Shown here: piece after piece, positions 1-6,257 of the stretch
Numbering within the stretch: position 1 is the first letter of the stretch
Layout: each line of letters starts with the position of its first letter
DNA from: Propionibacteriaceae bacterium
Lineage (GTDB): Bacteria > Actinomycetota > Actinomycetes > Propionibacteriales > Propionibacteriaceae
DNA: 6,926 bases
Direction: 5' to 3'
NCBI GenBank assembly: GCA_003153855.1
Contig: PMBM01000151.1
Coordinates: 11,744-18,669 of the forward strand
Made by a program: the position numbers and the translations under genes
Notes under the pieces: model-generated
Databases searched by the model: none
Told to the model about the DNA's origin: nothing
The model's input: only the letters and a program-made list of their open reading frames with translations

Positions 1-524
1 GGCACGCCGAGGAAGATGTCGGCCGACCGCTGGTACAGCTGGCAGCTCAGCTTGCCCTCCGCCACGTAGAACTGGAAGAACGCGTGGCACGGCGGCAGCG
101 CCATCTTGTCGAGCTCCCCCACGTTCCAGGCGCTGACGATGTGACGCCGCGACGACGGGTTGGTCTTGATCTGTTCGATGACCTGCGTGATCTGGTCTAC
201 GTGGCGGCCGTCGGGCGTCGGCCAGGACCGCCACTGCGCCCCGTACACAGGCCCGAGGTCGCCGTTCGCGTCGGCCCACTCGTCCCAGATCGTGATGCCG
301 TTCTCGTGGAGCCAGGCGACGTTCGTGTCGCCGCGCAGGAACCACAACAGCTCGCCGAACACGCTCCGTACGTGGATCCGCTTCGTCGTGAGCATCGGGA
401 ACCCTTGGCTCAGGTCGAAGCGCATCTGGTGTCCGAAGACGGACAGCGTGCCGGTGCCCGTACGGTCGTCGCGCTGGACGCCCTCGGCAAGTACTCGGTC
501 CAGCAGATCGAGGTAGACCTTCAC
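1..524 (-). CDS. thyA: Thymidylate synthase ThyA, C-terminus cut by window edge
   Basis: Converts dUMP to dTMP with methylene-tetrahydrofolate as carbon donor and reductant, in the cytosol. The visible 174 residues start at GTG (524-522) and run off the left edge; the family is about 264 residues, so roughly the last 90 are missing. Residues line up with E. coli numbering without gaps: DRTGTGT around Arg21, SRR with Arg126/Arg127 (dUMP phosphate), and catalytic Cys146 in [10 protein letters not shown], followed by the [14 protein letters not shown] block. The start is fixed by a GGAGGA ribosome site six bases upstream and by a GTGA overlap with the rdgB stop, so it is probably translationally coupled to rdgB. 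It is the last visible gene of the murI-rph-rdgB operon. Whether a dihydrofolate reductase gene follows cannot be seen. No key residue is missing in the visible part. Confidence 0.97.
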   Translation of the reverse strand, partial: MKVYLDLLDRVLAEGVQRDDRTGTGTLSVFGHQMRFDLSQGFPMLTTKRIHVRSVFGELLWFLRGDTNVAWLHENGITIWDEWADANGDLGPVYGAQWRSWPTPDGRHVDQITQVIEQIKTNPSSRRHIVSAWNVGELDKMALPPCHAFFQFYVAEGKLSCQLYQRSADIFLGV

Positions 525-1126
525 GACTGCTCCTCCAACCTCGCCAGCAGCGGCAGCATCGCACGTACAGCCTGGCCGCGATGGCTCACCGCATCCTTGT
601 CGTCCGCCGACAGCTCCGCATTGGTGACCGAATGCCCGTCGGTGACGAAGATCGGGTCGTAGCCGAAACCGTTCGTGCCGCGGGGGGCGTCGATGACCAC
701 GCCCTCCATGGTGCGTCGCAGCACCTCCTCGGTGCCGTCGGGACGTACGAGCGCCATCGCGCACACGAAGCGTCCCCGCCGGCGCGCCGGCTCGACGTCC
801 GTGATCTGGCGCAGCAGCAGCTCGAGGTTGTCCGCGTCGCTCGACCCGGGTCCCGCCCAGCGCGCCGACCGCACGCCCGGCATCTTGTTGAGCACGTCGA
901 CCTCGATGCCGGAGTCGTCCGCCAGGGTCGGAAGCCCGGTCACCTCGACACCCGCCCGAGCCTTGATGAGCGCGTTCGCCTCGAACGTGTCGCCGGTCTC
1001 GGCCGGCTCGTCATAGGCCGGTACGTCACTGAGGCCGAGCACATCGAGCGAGAGCCCCGCCTGCGCCACGAGGCGCCGCAGCTCGACGACCTTCTTCGCG
1101 TTGCCGGACGCGATGAGCAGCTTCAC
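521..1126 (-). CDS. rdgB: RdgB/HAM1 family non-canonical purine NTP pyrophosphatase
   Basis: Hydrolyses ITP, dITP and XTP to the monophosphate plus pyrophosphate, keeping deaminated purines out of DNA and RNA. The protein has 201 residues, normal for the family. Visible motifs are SGNAKK at residues 7-12 (the family's TGNxxK phosphate-binding start), ADDSGIEVD at 69-77 with the presumed catalytic Asp71, GFGYDPIF at 153-160 and SHRG at 181-184 (base recognition). The start is GTG, overlapping the rph stop as GTGA; an AGGAAG about ten bases upstream (1137-1142) could serve as ribosome site. It sits between rph and thyA in one transcription unit, and rph-rdgB is a common actinobacterial pair. 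Nothing in it looks damaged. Confidence 0.95.
   Translation of the reverse strand: MKLLIASGNAKKVVELRRLVAQAGLSLDVLGLSDVPAYDEPAETGDTFEANALIKARAGVEVTGLPTLADDSGIEVDVLNKMPGVRSARWAGPGSSDADNLELLLRQITDVEPARRRGRFVCAMALVRPDGTEEVLRRTMEGVVIDAPRGTNGFGYDPIFVTDGHSVTNAELSADDKDAVSHRGQAVRAMLPLLARLEEQS
531..536 (-). promoter_or_regulatory. Ribosome binding site of thyA inside rdgB
   Basis: GGAGGA on the minus strand, six bases before the GTG start of thyA. It lies within the last codons of rdgB (the Glu-Glu pair), so the rdgB C-terminus and thyA initiation share the same bases. It decides the GTG start at 524. Confidence 0.8.
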
Positions 1127-1842
1127 GCCTTGAGCGCTTCCTGCTGCACCCGCGTCAGCGCTGCGCAGCCCGCGAGCCCCAGGTCGAGCAGCCGGTCGAG
1201 CTGCTGGCGGCTGAACGGCTCGGCCTCGGCGGTGCCCTGGACCTCGATCAGCCTGCCGTCGCCCGTGGCGACGATGTTGAGGTCGACGTCGGCGGCGGAG
1301 TCCTCGGTGTAGGCGAGGTCGAGCATCTCCGCACCGCCCACGATGCCCACGCTGACCGCCGCGACGGAGCCCTTGAGCGGCTCCCGTACGAGCAGCTTGC
1401 GTTCACGCAGCCAGCTCACGGCGTCGGCGAGAGCGACGTACGCCCCCGTGATCGAGGCCGTGCGGGTGCCACCGTCGGCCTGAAGCACGTCGCAGTCGAG
1501 CTGGATCGTGTTCTCGCCGAGCGCGGAGTAGTCGATGATCCCTCGCAGTGAGCGACCGACGAGCCGCGAGATCTCGTGGGTGCGGCCGCCGATGCGGCCC
1601 TTGACCGACTCGCGGTCGGAGCGCGTGTGGGTGGCGCGCGGCAGCATGGCGTACTCAGCCGTCACCCAGCCCAGTCCGCTCCCCTTGCGCCAGCGCGGCA
1701 CTCCCTCGGACACGCTGGCCGCAACGAGGACCCGAGTCTTGCCGTACTCGACGAGGACCGATCCTTCCGCGTGGTCGAGCCAGTTGCGTGTGATCCGTAC
1801 ATCCCGGAGCTGGTCGGCCTCGCGGCCGTCGATTCGTGCCAT
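1123..1842 (-). CDS. rph: Ribonuclease PH (tRNA 3'-end processing)
   Basis: Phosphorolytic 3'-to-5' exoribonuclease that trims tRNA precursors, releasing nucleoside diphosphates; the family acts as a hexameric ring. I start it at ATG 1842, giving 239 residues beginning [20 protein letters not shown]. This matches the usual N-terminus and the 238-residue E. coli protein. The upstream ATG at 1887 would overlap murI and add 15 residues unlike the family. Motifs include the [15 protein letters not shown] phosphate site with Arg87, DADGGTRT-like residues ending GGTRT at 124-128, and the acidic metal-site segment EDSAADVD at 180-187. The gene begins 10 bases after the murI stop; a weak AGGG overlapping that stop codon may be its ribosome site. 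It continues into rdgB by a GTGA overlap. Confidence 0.95.
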   Translation of the reverse strand: MARIDGREADQLRDVRITRNWLDHAEGSVLVEYGKTRVLVAASVSEGVPRWRKGSGLGWVTAEYAMLPRATHTRSDRESVKGRIGGRTHEISRLVGRSLRGIIDYSALGENTIQLDCDVLQADGGTRTASITGAYVALADAVSWLRERKLLVREPLKGSVAAVSVGIVGGAEMLDLAYTEDSAADVDLNIVATGDGRLIEVQGTAEAEPFSRQQLDRLLDLGLAGCAALTRVQQEALKA

Positions 1843-1850
1843 GCGGCAGA

Positions 1851-1856
1851 CCCTAT
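1851..1856 (-). promoter_or_regulatory. Weak ribosome site for rph overlapping the murI stop codon
   Basis: ATAGGG on the minus strand contains the TAG stop of murI and a short AGGG eight bases before ATG 1842. It supports the shorter rph start and suggests translational coupling, but the match to the 16S tail is only four bases. Confidence 0.4.
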
Positions 1857-2704
1857 CGGGGGAAACTGACAAGTCCGAGATCGTCACTCAAGAGCTCGGG
1901 CAGCGGCTCGACGTCGGCGACGAAGTCGCCCATGAGACGGCGGCCGATGCCCGCGAACTTCTCCGGGCTCCCCGTCGTGAGGAACCGGCGGTAGCCCTCA
2001 CGGGGCAAGGGCTGCAGCAGGTCGCGCCGCGTCAGCGACGAGAACGTCGACTTTGCGCACTCCTCGGCGCTGGAGACGAGCGACACCTCGTCCCCGAGGA
2101 CGTACGAGATGACGCCGGTGAGCAGCGGGTAGTGGGTGCAGCCGAGGATCAGGGTGTCGGCGCCCGCCTCCTGGATCGGCGCGAGGTACTCCTCGGCCAC
2201 GGCCAGCAGCTCGGGCCCGCCCGTGACGCCCGCCTCGACGAAGTCGACGAACTTCGGGCAGGCCGAGGTCGTCAGCTTGATCTGGGGGGCGGCGGCGAAC
2301 GCGTCGTCGTACGAGCGGGAGGTCGCCGTCGCCTCCGTGCAGATCACGCCGACCTGGCCGGTCTTGGTCGCGGCGACAGCCCGGCGTGCGGCGGGCAGGA
2401 TGACCTCGGTGACGGGGATCGAGTAGCGCTCGCGTGCGTCCCGCAGGACAGCGGCCGACGCGCTGTTGCACGCGATGACGAGGGACTTCACGCCCAGGTC
2501 GACGAGGTGGTCGAGGCACTGCAGCGCGTACTCGCGGACCTCCGCGATCCGCTTCGTCCCGTACGGCGCCCTGGCCGTGTCCCCCAGATAGATGATGTCC
2601 TCGCCGGGCAGCTGGTCGAAGATGGACCGCGCCACCGTGAGGCCCCCGAAACCCGAGTCGAAGATCCCGATCGGCGCGTCCCGGGGAGTAGTTGTCACGG
2701 CCAC
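1853..2704 (-). CDS. murI: Glutamate racemase MurI
   Basis: Interconverts L- and D-glutamate without a cofactor, supplying D-Glu for peptidoglycan. Using GTG 2704 as the start, the protein has 283 residues. Visible motifs are [12 protein letters not shown] at 13-24 (catalytic-site Asp16/Ser17), [11 protein letters not shown] at 39-49, IACNSASA at 77-84 with catalytic Cys79, and LGCTHYPLL at 187-195 with the second catalytic Cys189 and His191. Start choice: GAGGAA lies ten bases before GTG 2704. An in-frame GTG at 2698 is also possible, and the farthest in-frame GTG at 2740 has no ribosome site. All choices leave the domain intact. It is the first gene of the murI-rph-rdgB-thyA operon and diverges from the DUF1707 gene across 98 bp, where its promoter should lie. 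Confidence 0.95.
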   Translation of the reverse strand: MAVTTTPRDAPIGIFDSGFGGLTVARSIFDQLPGEDIIYLGDTARAPYGTKRIAEVREYALQCLDHLVDLGVKSLVIACNSASAAVLRDARERYSIPVTEVILPAARRAVAATKTGQVGVICTEATATSRSYDDAFAAAPQIKLTTSACPKFVDFVEAGVTGGPELLAVAEEYLAPIQEAGADTLILGCTHYPLLTGVISYVLGDEVSLVSSAEECAKSTFSSLTRRDLLQPLPREGYRRFLTTGSPEKFAGIGRRLMGDFVADVEPLPELLSDDLGLVSFPR

Positions 2705-2714
2705 ATCGTACGAG

Positions 2715-2720
2715 TTCCTC
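2715..2720 (-). promoter_or_regulatory. Ribosome binding site favouring the GTG 2704 start of murI
   Basis: GAGGAA on the minus strand, ten bases before GTG 2704 and sixteen before GTG 2698. No comparable site precedes the upstream GTG at 2740. The spacing argues for 2704. Confidence 0.55.
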
Positions 2721-2776
2721 GGACACAGGGCCTGATCCACGGACCGGGACCCCTATCCGTGTTTCGCAGGCCTGAC

Positions 2777-2796
2777 TAGCGTGAGGGATGAGGAGG
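2777..2796 (+). promoter_or_regulatory. Putative -10 element and strong ribosome site of the DUF1707 gene
   Basis: TAGCGT at 2777-2782 fits the actinobacterial -10 pattern TANNNT. Initiation about seven bases downstream would give a leader of some 14 bases carrying AGGAGG at 2791-2796, six bases before ATG 2803. That ribosome site decides for ATG 2803 over the upstream in-frame ATG at 2788. I see no convincing -35. The -10 call rests on one short match plus its geometry; the ribosome site is solid. Confidence 0.5.
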
Positions 2797-2802
2797 TACG
2801 AC

Positions 2803-3342
2803 ATGTCCCCATGGCAGAACCCGCCCCACCCCGGATTCAGCGTCGACCCGACCATTGCGCCGGCGCTCCGACCGTCCACCTCTGACCGCGACTACGCCGA
2901 CACGACGCTTCGCCTCGCGCACGCGGACGGCCGGCTGACGGACACAGAGCTCGCCGAAAGGGTCGAGCGCGCCGAGTCGGCGACGTCGCTGCGCGACCTC
3001 AGCGACATCATCGCCGACGTCAGCGTCTCGACCACAGCCAGTCAGGTGGCCGGCCAGAACATGACGATGATGCCGGTCGCAGCGATGCCGCCGATCGTGA
3101 ACCGGCTCGACCCGGCCCGTCGCAACGCCCAGCTCGTGCTGGGCCGTTCGCTGATCAGCTGGCTCGGGCTTGCGATGCTCTTCAATGTCATCTGGCTGTT
3201 CAGCAGCGGCATCGGGAGCTACTACTGGCCGATCTGGCCGATGCTCGGCACCGCCGTGCCGCTCATCGGTCTGGTCGTCGCGCGCTTCGGCCCCGACCCG
3301 ACCCCCCTGCGGCACCAGACGCCACCCACGGACCTCCGCTGA
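2803..3342 (+). CDS. DUF1707 domain membrane protein, two transmembrane segments
   Basis: Protein of 179 residues, function unknown. After a proline-rich N-terminus (1-24), residues 25-73 match the DUF1707 pattern common in actinobacteria: TSDRDYADTTLRLAHADGRL, then a helix with LAERVERAESA and LRDLSDIIADVS. A linker rich in Met, Ala and Gln (78-100) leads to two hydrophobic segments, about 115-135 and 142-160, separated by a short turn with GIGSYYWPIWP. The tail is short and polar. This DUF1707 plus two-helix layout is widespread, and the DUF1707 part is thought to lie in the cytosol. The start is ATG 2803 with AGGAGG six bases before. It diverges from murI and converges on the DUF2017 gene with only 13 bases between stops, so it interrupts an otherwise minus-strand neighbourhood. 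No partner can be inferred from context. Confidence 0.85.
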   Translation: MSPWQNPPHPGFSVDPTIAPALRPSTSDRDYADTTLRLAHADGRLTDTELAERVERAESATSLRDLSDIIADVSVSTTASQVAGQNMTMMPVAAMPPIVNRLDPARRNAQLVLGRSLISWLGLAMLFNVIWLFSSGIGSYYWPIWPMLGTAVPLIGLVVARFGPDPTPLRHQTPPTDLR

Positions 3343-3355
3343 CGCCGGGCCGGTT

Positions 3356-3910
3356 TCAGCCGGTGATGGCGTCCAGGAGCAACGACTGTACGTAGCCGAT
3401 CCAGTGGTACACGTCCGCGATCGGCGCGCGCTCGTCGCTCGGCTCGATCTCGTCGACGAGCTCGGCGTCCTTGTCGGTGTCGATCCCGAGGCGTGCGCCG
3501 AGCACGAGCCGCATCGCGTTGAGCGTCCGCAACCAGGCGATCTGCTCGGGCACGGGGATCGCCACCACGGGTTCGGACGTGCCCTCGGCGGGCGCCAACG
3601 CCTCCAGCACGATCGCCGCGTCGCTCGCCTTCTGCGTACGGAGCTCGGCCTCCATCAGGCGCCGGAACTCCGACGCCTCCTCGGCGTTCGTCGACGCCTC
3701 GGGGAACAGCCGGGCCAGCGCAGGGTCCTCGCGGTCCAGCGGCGGCGCGTCACGCTCGTTCGCCCAGCGTTCCAGCGGGTCGTCCGACCAGTCGGGCGCG
3801 TCCACGAGCTCGACCAGCTGGGTCGCCATCGACTCGAGCAGCCCGACCTCGAAGGGCAGGCAGTACCAGGTGATGCCGCCGTCGGAGTCCCGTACGAACC
3901 CGCTCCTCAC
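3356..3910 (-). CDS. DUF2017 family protein, partner gene of clpS
   Basis: Protein of 184 residues with no known biochemical activity; it belongs to the actinobacterial DUF2017 family found next to clpS (Rv1332 in M. tuberculosis). It is recognised by the N-terminal SGFVRDSDGGITWYCLPFEVGLLESMATQLVELV segment (in overlapping pieces), an acidic Asp/Glu-rich middle with DPALARLFPEA, the WLRTLNAMRLVLGARLGI helix, and a C-terminal ADVYHWIGYVQSLLLDAI helix. There is no signal peptide or membrane segment. The start is GTG 3910, sharing GTGA with the clpS stop, with GGAG at 3919-3922 eight bases upstream. The strict pairing with clpS suggests a role in regulated proteolysis or its control, but that is context only. 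Longer upstream extension of the frame would run across clpS and is not real. Confidence 0.85.
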   Translation of the reverse strand: MRSGFVRDSDGGITWYCLPFEVGLLESMATQLVELVDAPDWSDDPLERWANERDAPPLDREDPALARLFPEASTNAEEASEFRRLMEAELRTQKASDAAIVLEALAPAEGTSEPVVAIPVPEQIAWLRTLNAMRLVLGARLGIDTDKDAELVDEIEPSDERAPIADVYHWIGYVQSLLLDAITG

Positions 3911-4203
3911 GCGGCCGGCTCCAGCGTCGCCCACAAGCCGTACGCCTGCATCGCGGTCACGTCCCGTTCCATCTCGTCCTTGGTGCCCATCGCCACGGCG
4001 GAGCGCCCGTCGTTGTGAACCTCGAGCATGAGCCGGGTCGCCTTCTCCTTCGAGAAGCCGAAGTAGGTCTGGAACACGTACGTGACGTACTGCATCGTGT
4101 TGACCGGGTCGTTCCAGACGATGCAGACCCAGGGAGACTGTCCCAGATGCTGCTCGTCGACGCGCTCCTGGATGGCGGTGCCACCTCCAGGCTGTTCGGT
4201 CAT
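3907..4203 (-). CDS. clpS: ClpS, adaptor of the Clp protease (N-degron recognition)
   Basis: Small cytosolic adaptor that binds the ClpC or ClpA N-domain and delivers substrates with destabilising N-terminal residues to the Clp protease. The protein has 98 residues from ATG 4203. The N-terminal 20 residues are flexible; then WVCIVWNDPVNTM (25-37) and YVFQTYFGFSKEKATRLMLEVHNDGRS follow. Asn31, Asp32, Met37 and His63 correspond to E. coli Asn34, Asp35, Met40 and His66 of the N-degron pocket. The second E. coli acidic residue, Asp36, is a proline here, as I recall for actinobacterial ClpS generally. Upstream in-frame starts (ATG 4212, TTG 4233) exist. None has a clear ribosome site, so the mRNA may be leaderless. 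It overlaps the DUF2017 gene by GTGA and is divergent from pncB. Confidence 0.95.
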   Translation of the reverse strand: MTEQPGGGTAIQERVDEQHLGQSPWVCIVWNDPVNTMQYVTYVFQTYFGFSKEKATRLMLEVHNDGRSAVAMGTKDEMERDVTAMQAYGLWATLEPAA

Positions 4204-4253
4204 GTGGAGCATTCTGACAGGGGGAGACGACAACGAGCACTAACCTGAGGCGC
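4204..4253. promoter_or_regulatory. Compact 50-bp divergent promoter spacer of clpS and pncB, probably leaderless
   Basis: On the plus strand TAACCT (4241-4246) fits the TANNNT -10 pattern and lies seven bases before the pncB ATG, which places transcription start at or next to the A of ATG. A CTGACA at 4214-4219 resembles a -35 but is 21 bases away, longer than usual. On the minus strand CAGAAT (4216-4211) lies seven bases before the clpS ATG, the same geometry, though it is a weaker -10. Neither gene has a usable Shine-Dalgarno; the GAGG at 4247-4250 is too close to ATG. Leaderless starts are common in actinobacteria. No clear operator palindrome was found. Confidence 0.5.
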
Positions 4254-5597
4254 ATGACGTCGCCCAGCACCGCGTTGCTGACCGATCACTACGAGCTCAC
4301 GATGGTGCGCGCCGCTCTCGGGGTGGGCACCGCCACCCGCCGCAGCGTGTTCGAGCTCTTCTCCCGCCGACTGCCCGCCGGACGCCGCTACGGCGTCGTC
4401 GCCGGCGTCGGACGAGCCCTCGACGCGGTCGAGCAGTTCCGGTTCGGCGACGAGGAGATCTCGTTCCTGGTCGAGCACAAGGTCGTCGACGACCGTACGG
4501 CGCAGTGGCTCAGCACGTACCGCTTCTGCGGCGACATCAATGGCTACGGCGAGGGCGACCTGTACTTCCCGGGCGCCCCACTGCTCACCGTCGAGGGCAC
4601 CTTCGCCGAGGCCGTCGTGCTCGAGACGCTGCTGCTCAGCATCTACAACTACGACTCCGCCGTCGCGTCGGCAGCCAGCCGCATGACGCTCATGGCCGAC
4701 GGCCGACCCTGCATCGAGATGGGGTCGCGCCGAGCGCACGAGCACGCGGCGGTCGCCGCGGCCCGTGCCGCGTACATCGCAGGCTTCAGCGCGACCAGCA
4801 ACCTCGAGGCGGGCCGCACGTACGGTGTGCCGACGACCGGTACGGCCGCACACTCGTTCACGCTCCTCCACGACACGGAGGAGGAGGCCTTCGTCGCCCA
4901 GATCGCGGCGCTCGGCCAGGACACCACGCTGCTCGTCGACACGTACGACATCGAAGCGGCGGTGCGTACGGGGGTGCGGATCACCGACGGAAAGCTGGGG
5001 GCTGTACGGATCGACTCGGGTGACCTCGTGGCGACGGCCAAGGAGGTGCGGGCGCTGCTCGACGAGCTCGGCGCGACGAAGACACGGATCATCGTGACCA
5101 GCGACCTCGACGAGTGGCAGATCGCCGCGCTCTCCGGAGCGCCCGTCAACGGGTACGGCGTAGGCACCTCCGTCGTGACCGGATCGGGGCACCCCACGTG
5201 CTCGTTCGTGTACAAGCTGGTCGCGCGCGCCGGGTCGGACGCGCCGGACGCTCCCCTGCTCCCGGTGGCCAAGAAGTCGTTCCAGAAGTCGACGGTCGGC
5301 GGCCGCAAGTACGCGATGCGGCGTCGCGACGCCAAGGGCTTCGCCGAGGCGGAGCTCATCGGCATCGGCGCCGACCCTGAGGGCGACGGCGACGACCGCA
5401 TGCTGCTGAGGCAGCTGGTCAGCAAGGGTGAGGTCGTCGGGCGGGAACCGTTGAGCGAGGCACGCGCGCGACACGAGAGGGCCGTGCGCGAGCTCCCCCG
5501 CGACGCGTTCAAGATGTCCCGTGGAGAGCCCTGCATCCCCACGTACTTCCTCGACGAGCTCGGCCACATCACCAACAACCCGTACGACAGGAGCTGA
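4254..5597 (+). CDS. pncB: Nicotinate phosphoribosyltransferase PncB
   Basis: Joins nicotinate and PRPP to make nicotinate mononucleotide, coupled to ATP hydrolysis, in the Preiss-Handler route to NAD. The protein has 447 residues, a normal length. Family landmarks are TDHYELTM at 10-17, FSRRLPAGRRYGVVAG in the N-terminal domain, SRRAHEH at 158-164, TTGTAAHSF at 194-202 with His200 in the place of the autophosphorylated histidine, LLVDTYD at 226-232, VRIDSGDL at 251-258 and VTSDLDEW at 281-288 (phosphoribosyl-binding barrel), and GVGT at 302-305. The start is ATG 4254; no ribosome site of normal spacing precedes it, consistent with a leaderless mRNA. The stop is one base before the pncA ATG, so the two are cotranscribed. 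Its product supply comes from PncA. Equivalent to the mycobacterial pncB1 next to clpS. Confidence 0.96.
   Translation: MTSPSTALLTDHYELTMVRAALGVGTATRRSVFELFSRRLPAGRRYGVVAGVGRALDAVEQFRFGDEEISFLVEHKVVDDRTAQWLSTYRFCGDINGYGEGDLYFPGAPLLTVEGTFAEAVVLETLLLSIYNYDSAVASAASRMTLMADGRPCIEMGSRRAHEHAAVAAARAAYIAGFSATSNLEAGRTYGVPTTGTAAHSFTLLHDTEEEAFVAQIAALGQDTTLLVDTYDIEAAVRTGVRITDGKLGAVRIDSGDLVATAKEVRALLDELGATKTRIIVTSDLDEWQIAALSGAPVNGYGVGTSVVTGSGHPTCSFVYKLVARAGSDAPDAPLLPVAKKSFQKSTVGGRKYAMRRRDAKGFAEAELIGIGADPEGDGDDRMLLRQLVSKGEVVGREPLSEARARHERAVRELPRDAFKMSRGEPCIPTYFLDELGHITNNPYDRS
5589..5593 (+). promoter_or_regulatory. Ribosome site of pncA at the end of pncB
   Basis: AGGAG lies five bases before the pncA ATG at 5599, within the last codons of pncB. 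It fixes the pncA start and rejects the longer frame that runs back into pncB. Confidence 0.75.
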
Positions 5598-5598
5598 C

Positions 5599-6198
5599 AT
5601 GACCGATCCTGATTTCGCAGCCCCGGCAGGCAAGCGGGCGCTCGTTGTCGTCGACGTCCAGAACGACTTCTGCGAGGGCGGCTCGCTCGCGGTCGCCGGG
5701 GGCACGCAGGCAGCCAGCGAGATCTCGTCCTACCTGGCCGGCCACCCGGGGTACGACCTTGTCGTCGCCACCCGTGACGCCCACATCGACCCGGGCGCCC
5801 ACTTCTCGGACACCCCGGACTTCGTCGACTCGTGGCCCCGCCACTGCGTCGTCGGCACGCCGGGTCAGGACTTCCACCCCAGCCTGACGTACCGAGCGTT
5901 CGACGGCGTCTTCGACAAGGGCAACTACGAAGCGGCGTACTCCGGCTTCGAGGGCGAGAACGCCGACGGCCTCGGGCTCGACGAGTTCCTCGCCGAGTCG
6001 GGCGTGACTGACGTCGACGTCTGCGGCATCGCCACCGACTACTGCGTCAGGGCCACGGCCCAGGACGCGGCGATGCTCGGCTACGTCACGACCGTGCTCA
6101 CCGACCTCACGGCGGCGGTTGCTCCCGACCGGCTCGACGCCGCGTACGTGGCCCTCGCCGACTCGGGCGTCGCGCTCAGCACCAGCAGCGAGGCCTGA
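5599..6198 (+). CDS. pncA: Nicotinamidase PncA
   Basis: Deamidates nicotinamide to nicotinate, the step before PncB; the same enzyme activates pyrazinamide in mycobacteria. The protein has 199 residues against 186 in M. tuberculosis; the difference is 11 extra N-terminal residues plus small changes after the core. With that offset every active-site residue is present: Asp19, Lys107 and Cys149 (triad; Asp8, Lys96, Cys138 in M. tuberculosis) and the metal ligands Asp60, His62, His68 and His82 (49, 51, 57, 71). The blocks VVDVQNDFCEGGSLAV, RDAHIDPGAHFSDTPDF and CGIATDYCVRATAQDA are typical. The residue before the catalytic Cys is Tyr148 where M. tuberculosis has His137. One base separates it from pncB, and terminator-like hairpins follow its stop. 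Function is secure. Confidence 0.96.
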   Translation: MTDPDFAAPAGKRALVVVDVQNDFCEGGSLAVAGGTQAASEISSYLAGHPGYDLVVATRDAHIDPGAHFSDTPDFVDSWPRHCVVGTPGQDFHPSLTYRAFDGVFDKGNYEAAYSGFEGENADGLGLDEFLAESGVTDVDVCGIATDYCVRATAQDAAMLGYVTTVLTDLTAAVAPDRLDAAYVALADSGVALSTSSEA

Positions 6199-6200
6199 CG

Positions 6201-6238
6201 CCGGACAGCTGCTCAGGCCATCGGCCTGCGGCTGTCGG
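6201..6238 (+). terminator. Stem-loop directly after pncA, likely 3' end of the pncB-pncA transcript
   Basis: CAGGCC (6214-6219) and GGCCTG (6223-6228) pair perfectly around a three-base loop. Outside a 4/2 internal loop, GACAGC (6204-6209) pairs with GCTGTC (6231-6236), and two more pairs follow past a bulged G. It starts two bases after the pncA stop. There is no U run, which is usual for actinobacterial terminators. A second hairpin, GTCGGTC (6234-6240) with GGCCGAC (6248-6254), overlaps its right arm and cannot form at the same time. Confidence 0.6.
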
Positions 6239-6257
6239 TCTTCGCTCGGCCGACCTG

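Noticed and set aside
1123..1887. Longer rph start at ATG 1887
   Set aside because: It overlaps murI by 35 bases and adds residues not found in RNase PH, while ATG 1842 gives the standard N-terminus and length.
1535..2779. Long plus-strand open frame (414 codons) opposite murI and rph
   Set aside because: Its translation is Arg/Ala/Gly-rich with no family resemblance and lies antisense to two certain genes; long antisense frames are normal at this G+C.
3338..3360. GCTGA...TCAGC inverted repeat at the convergent stops of the DUF1707 and DUF2017 genes
   Set aside because: Only 5 bp with a 13-base loop, and the TGA/TCA part follows automatically from two convergent TGA stops; too weak to call a terminator.
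3356..4270. DUF2017 frame extended upstream as a 304-residue protein
   Set aside because: The extension is the out-of-frame shadow of clpS; the GTG at 3910 with GTGA coupling and a GGAG site gives the family's proper length.
4200..5705. 501-codon minus-strand open frame opposite pncB
   Set aside because: Same reason: low-complexity Arg/Gly/Val/Asp composition, antisense to a certain gene, no ribosome site or motif.
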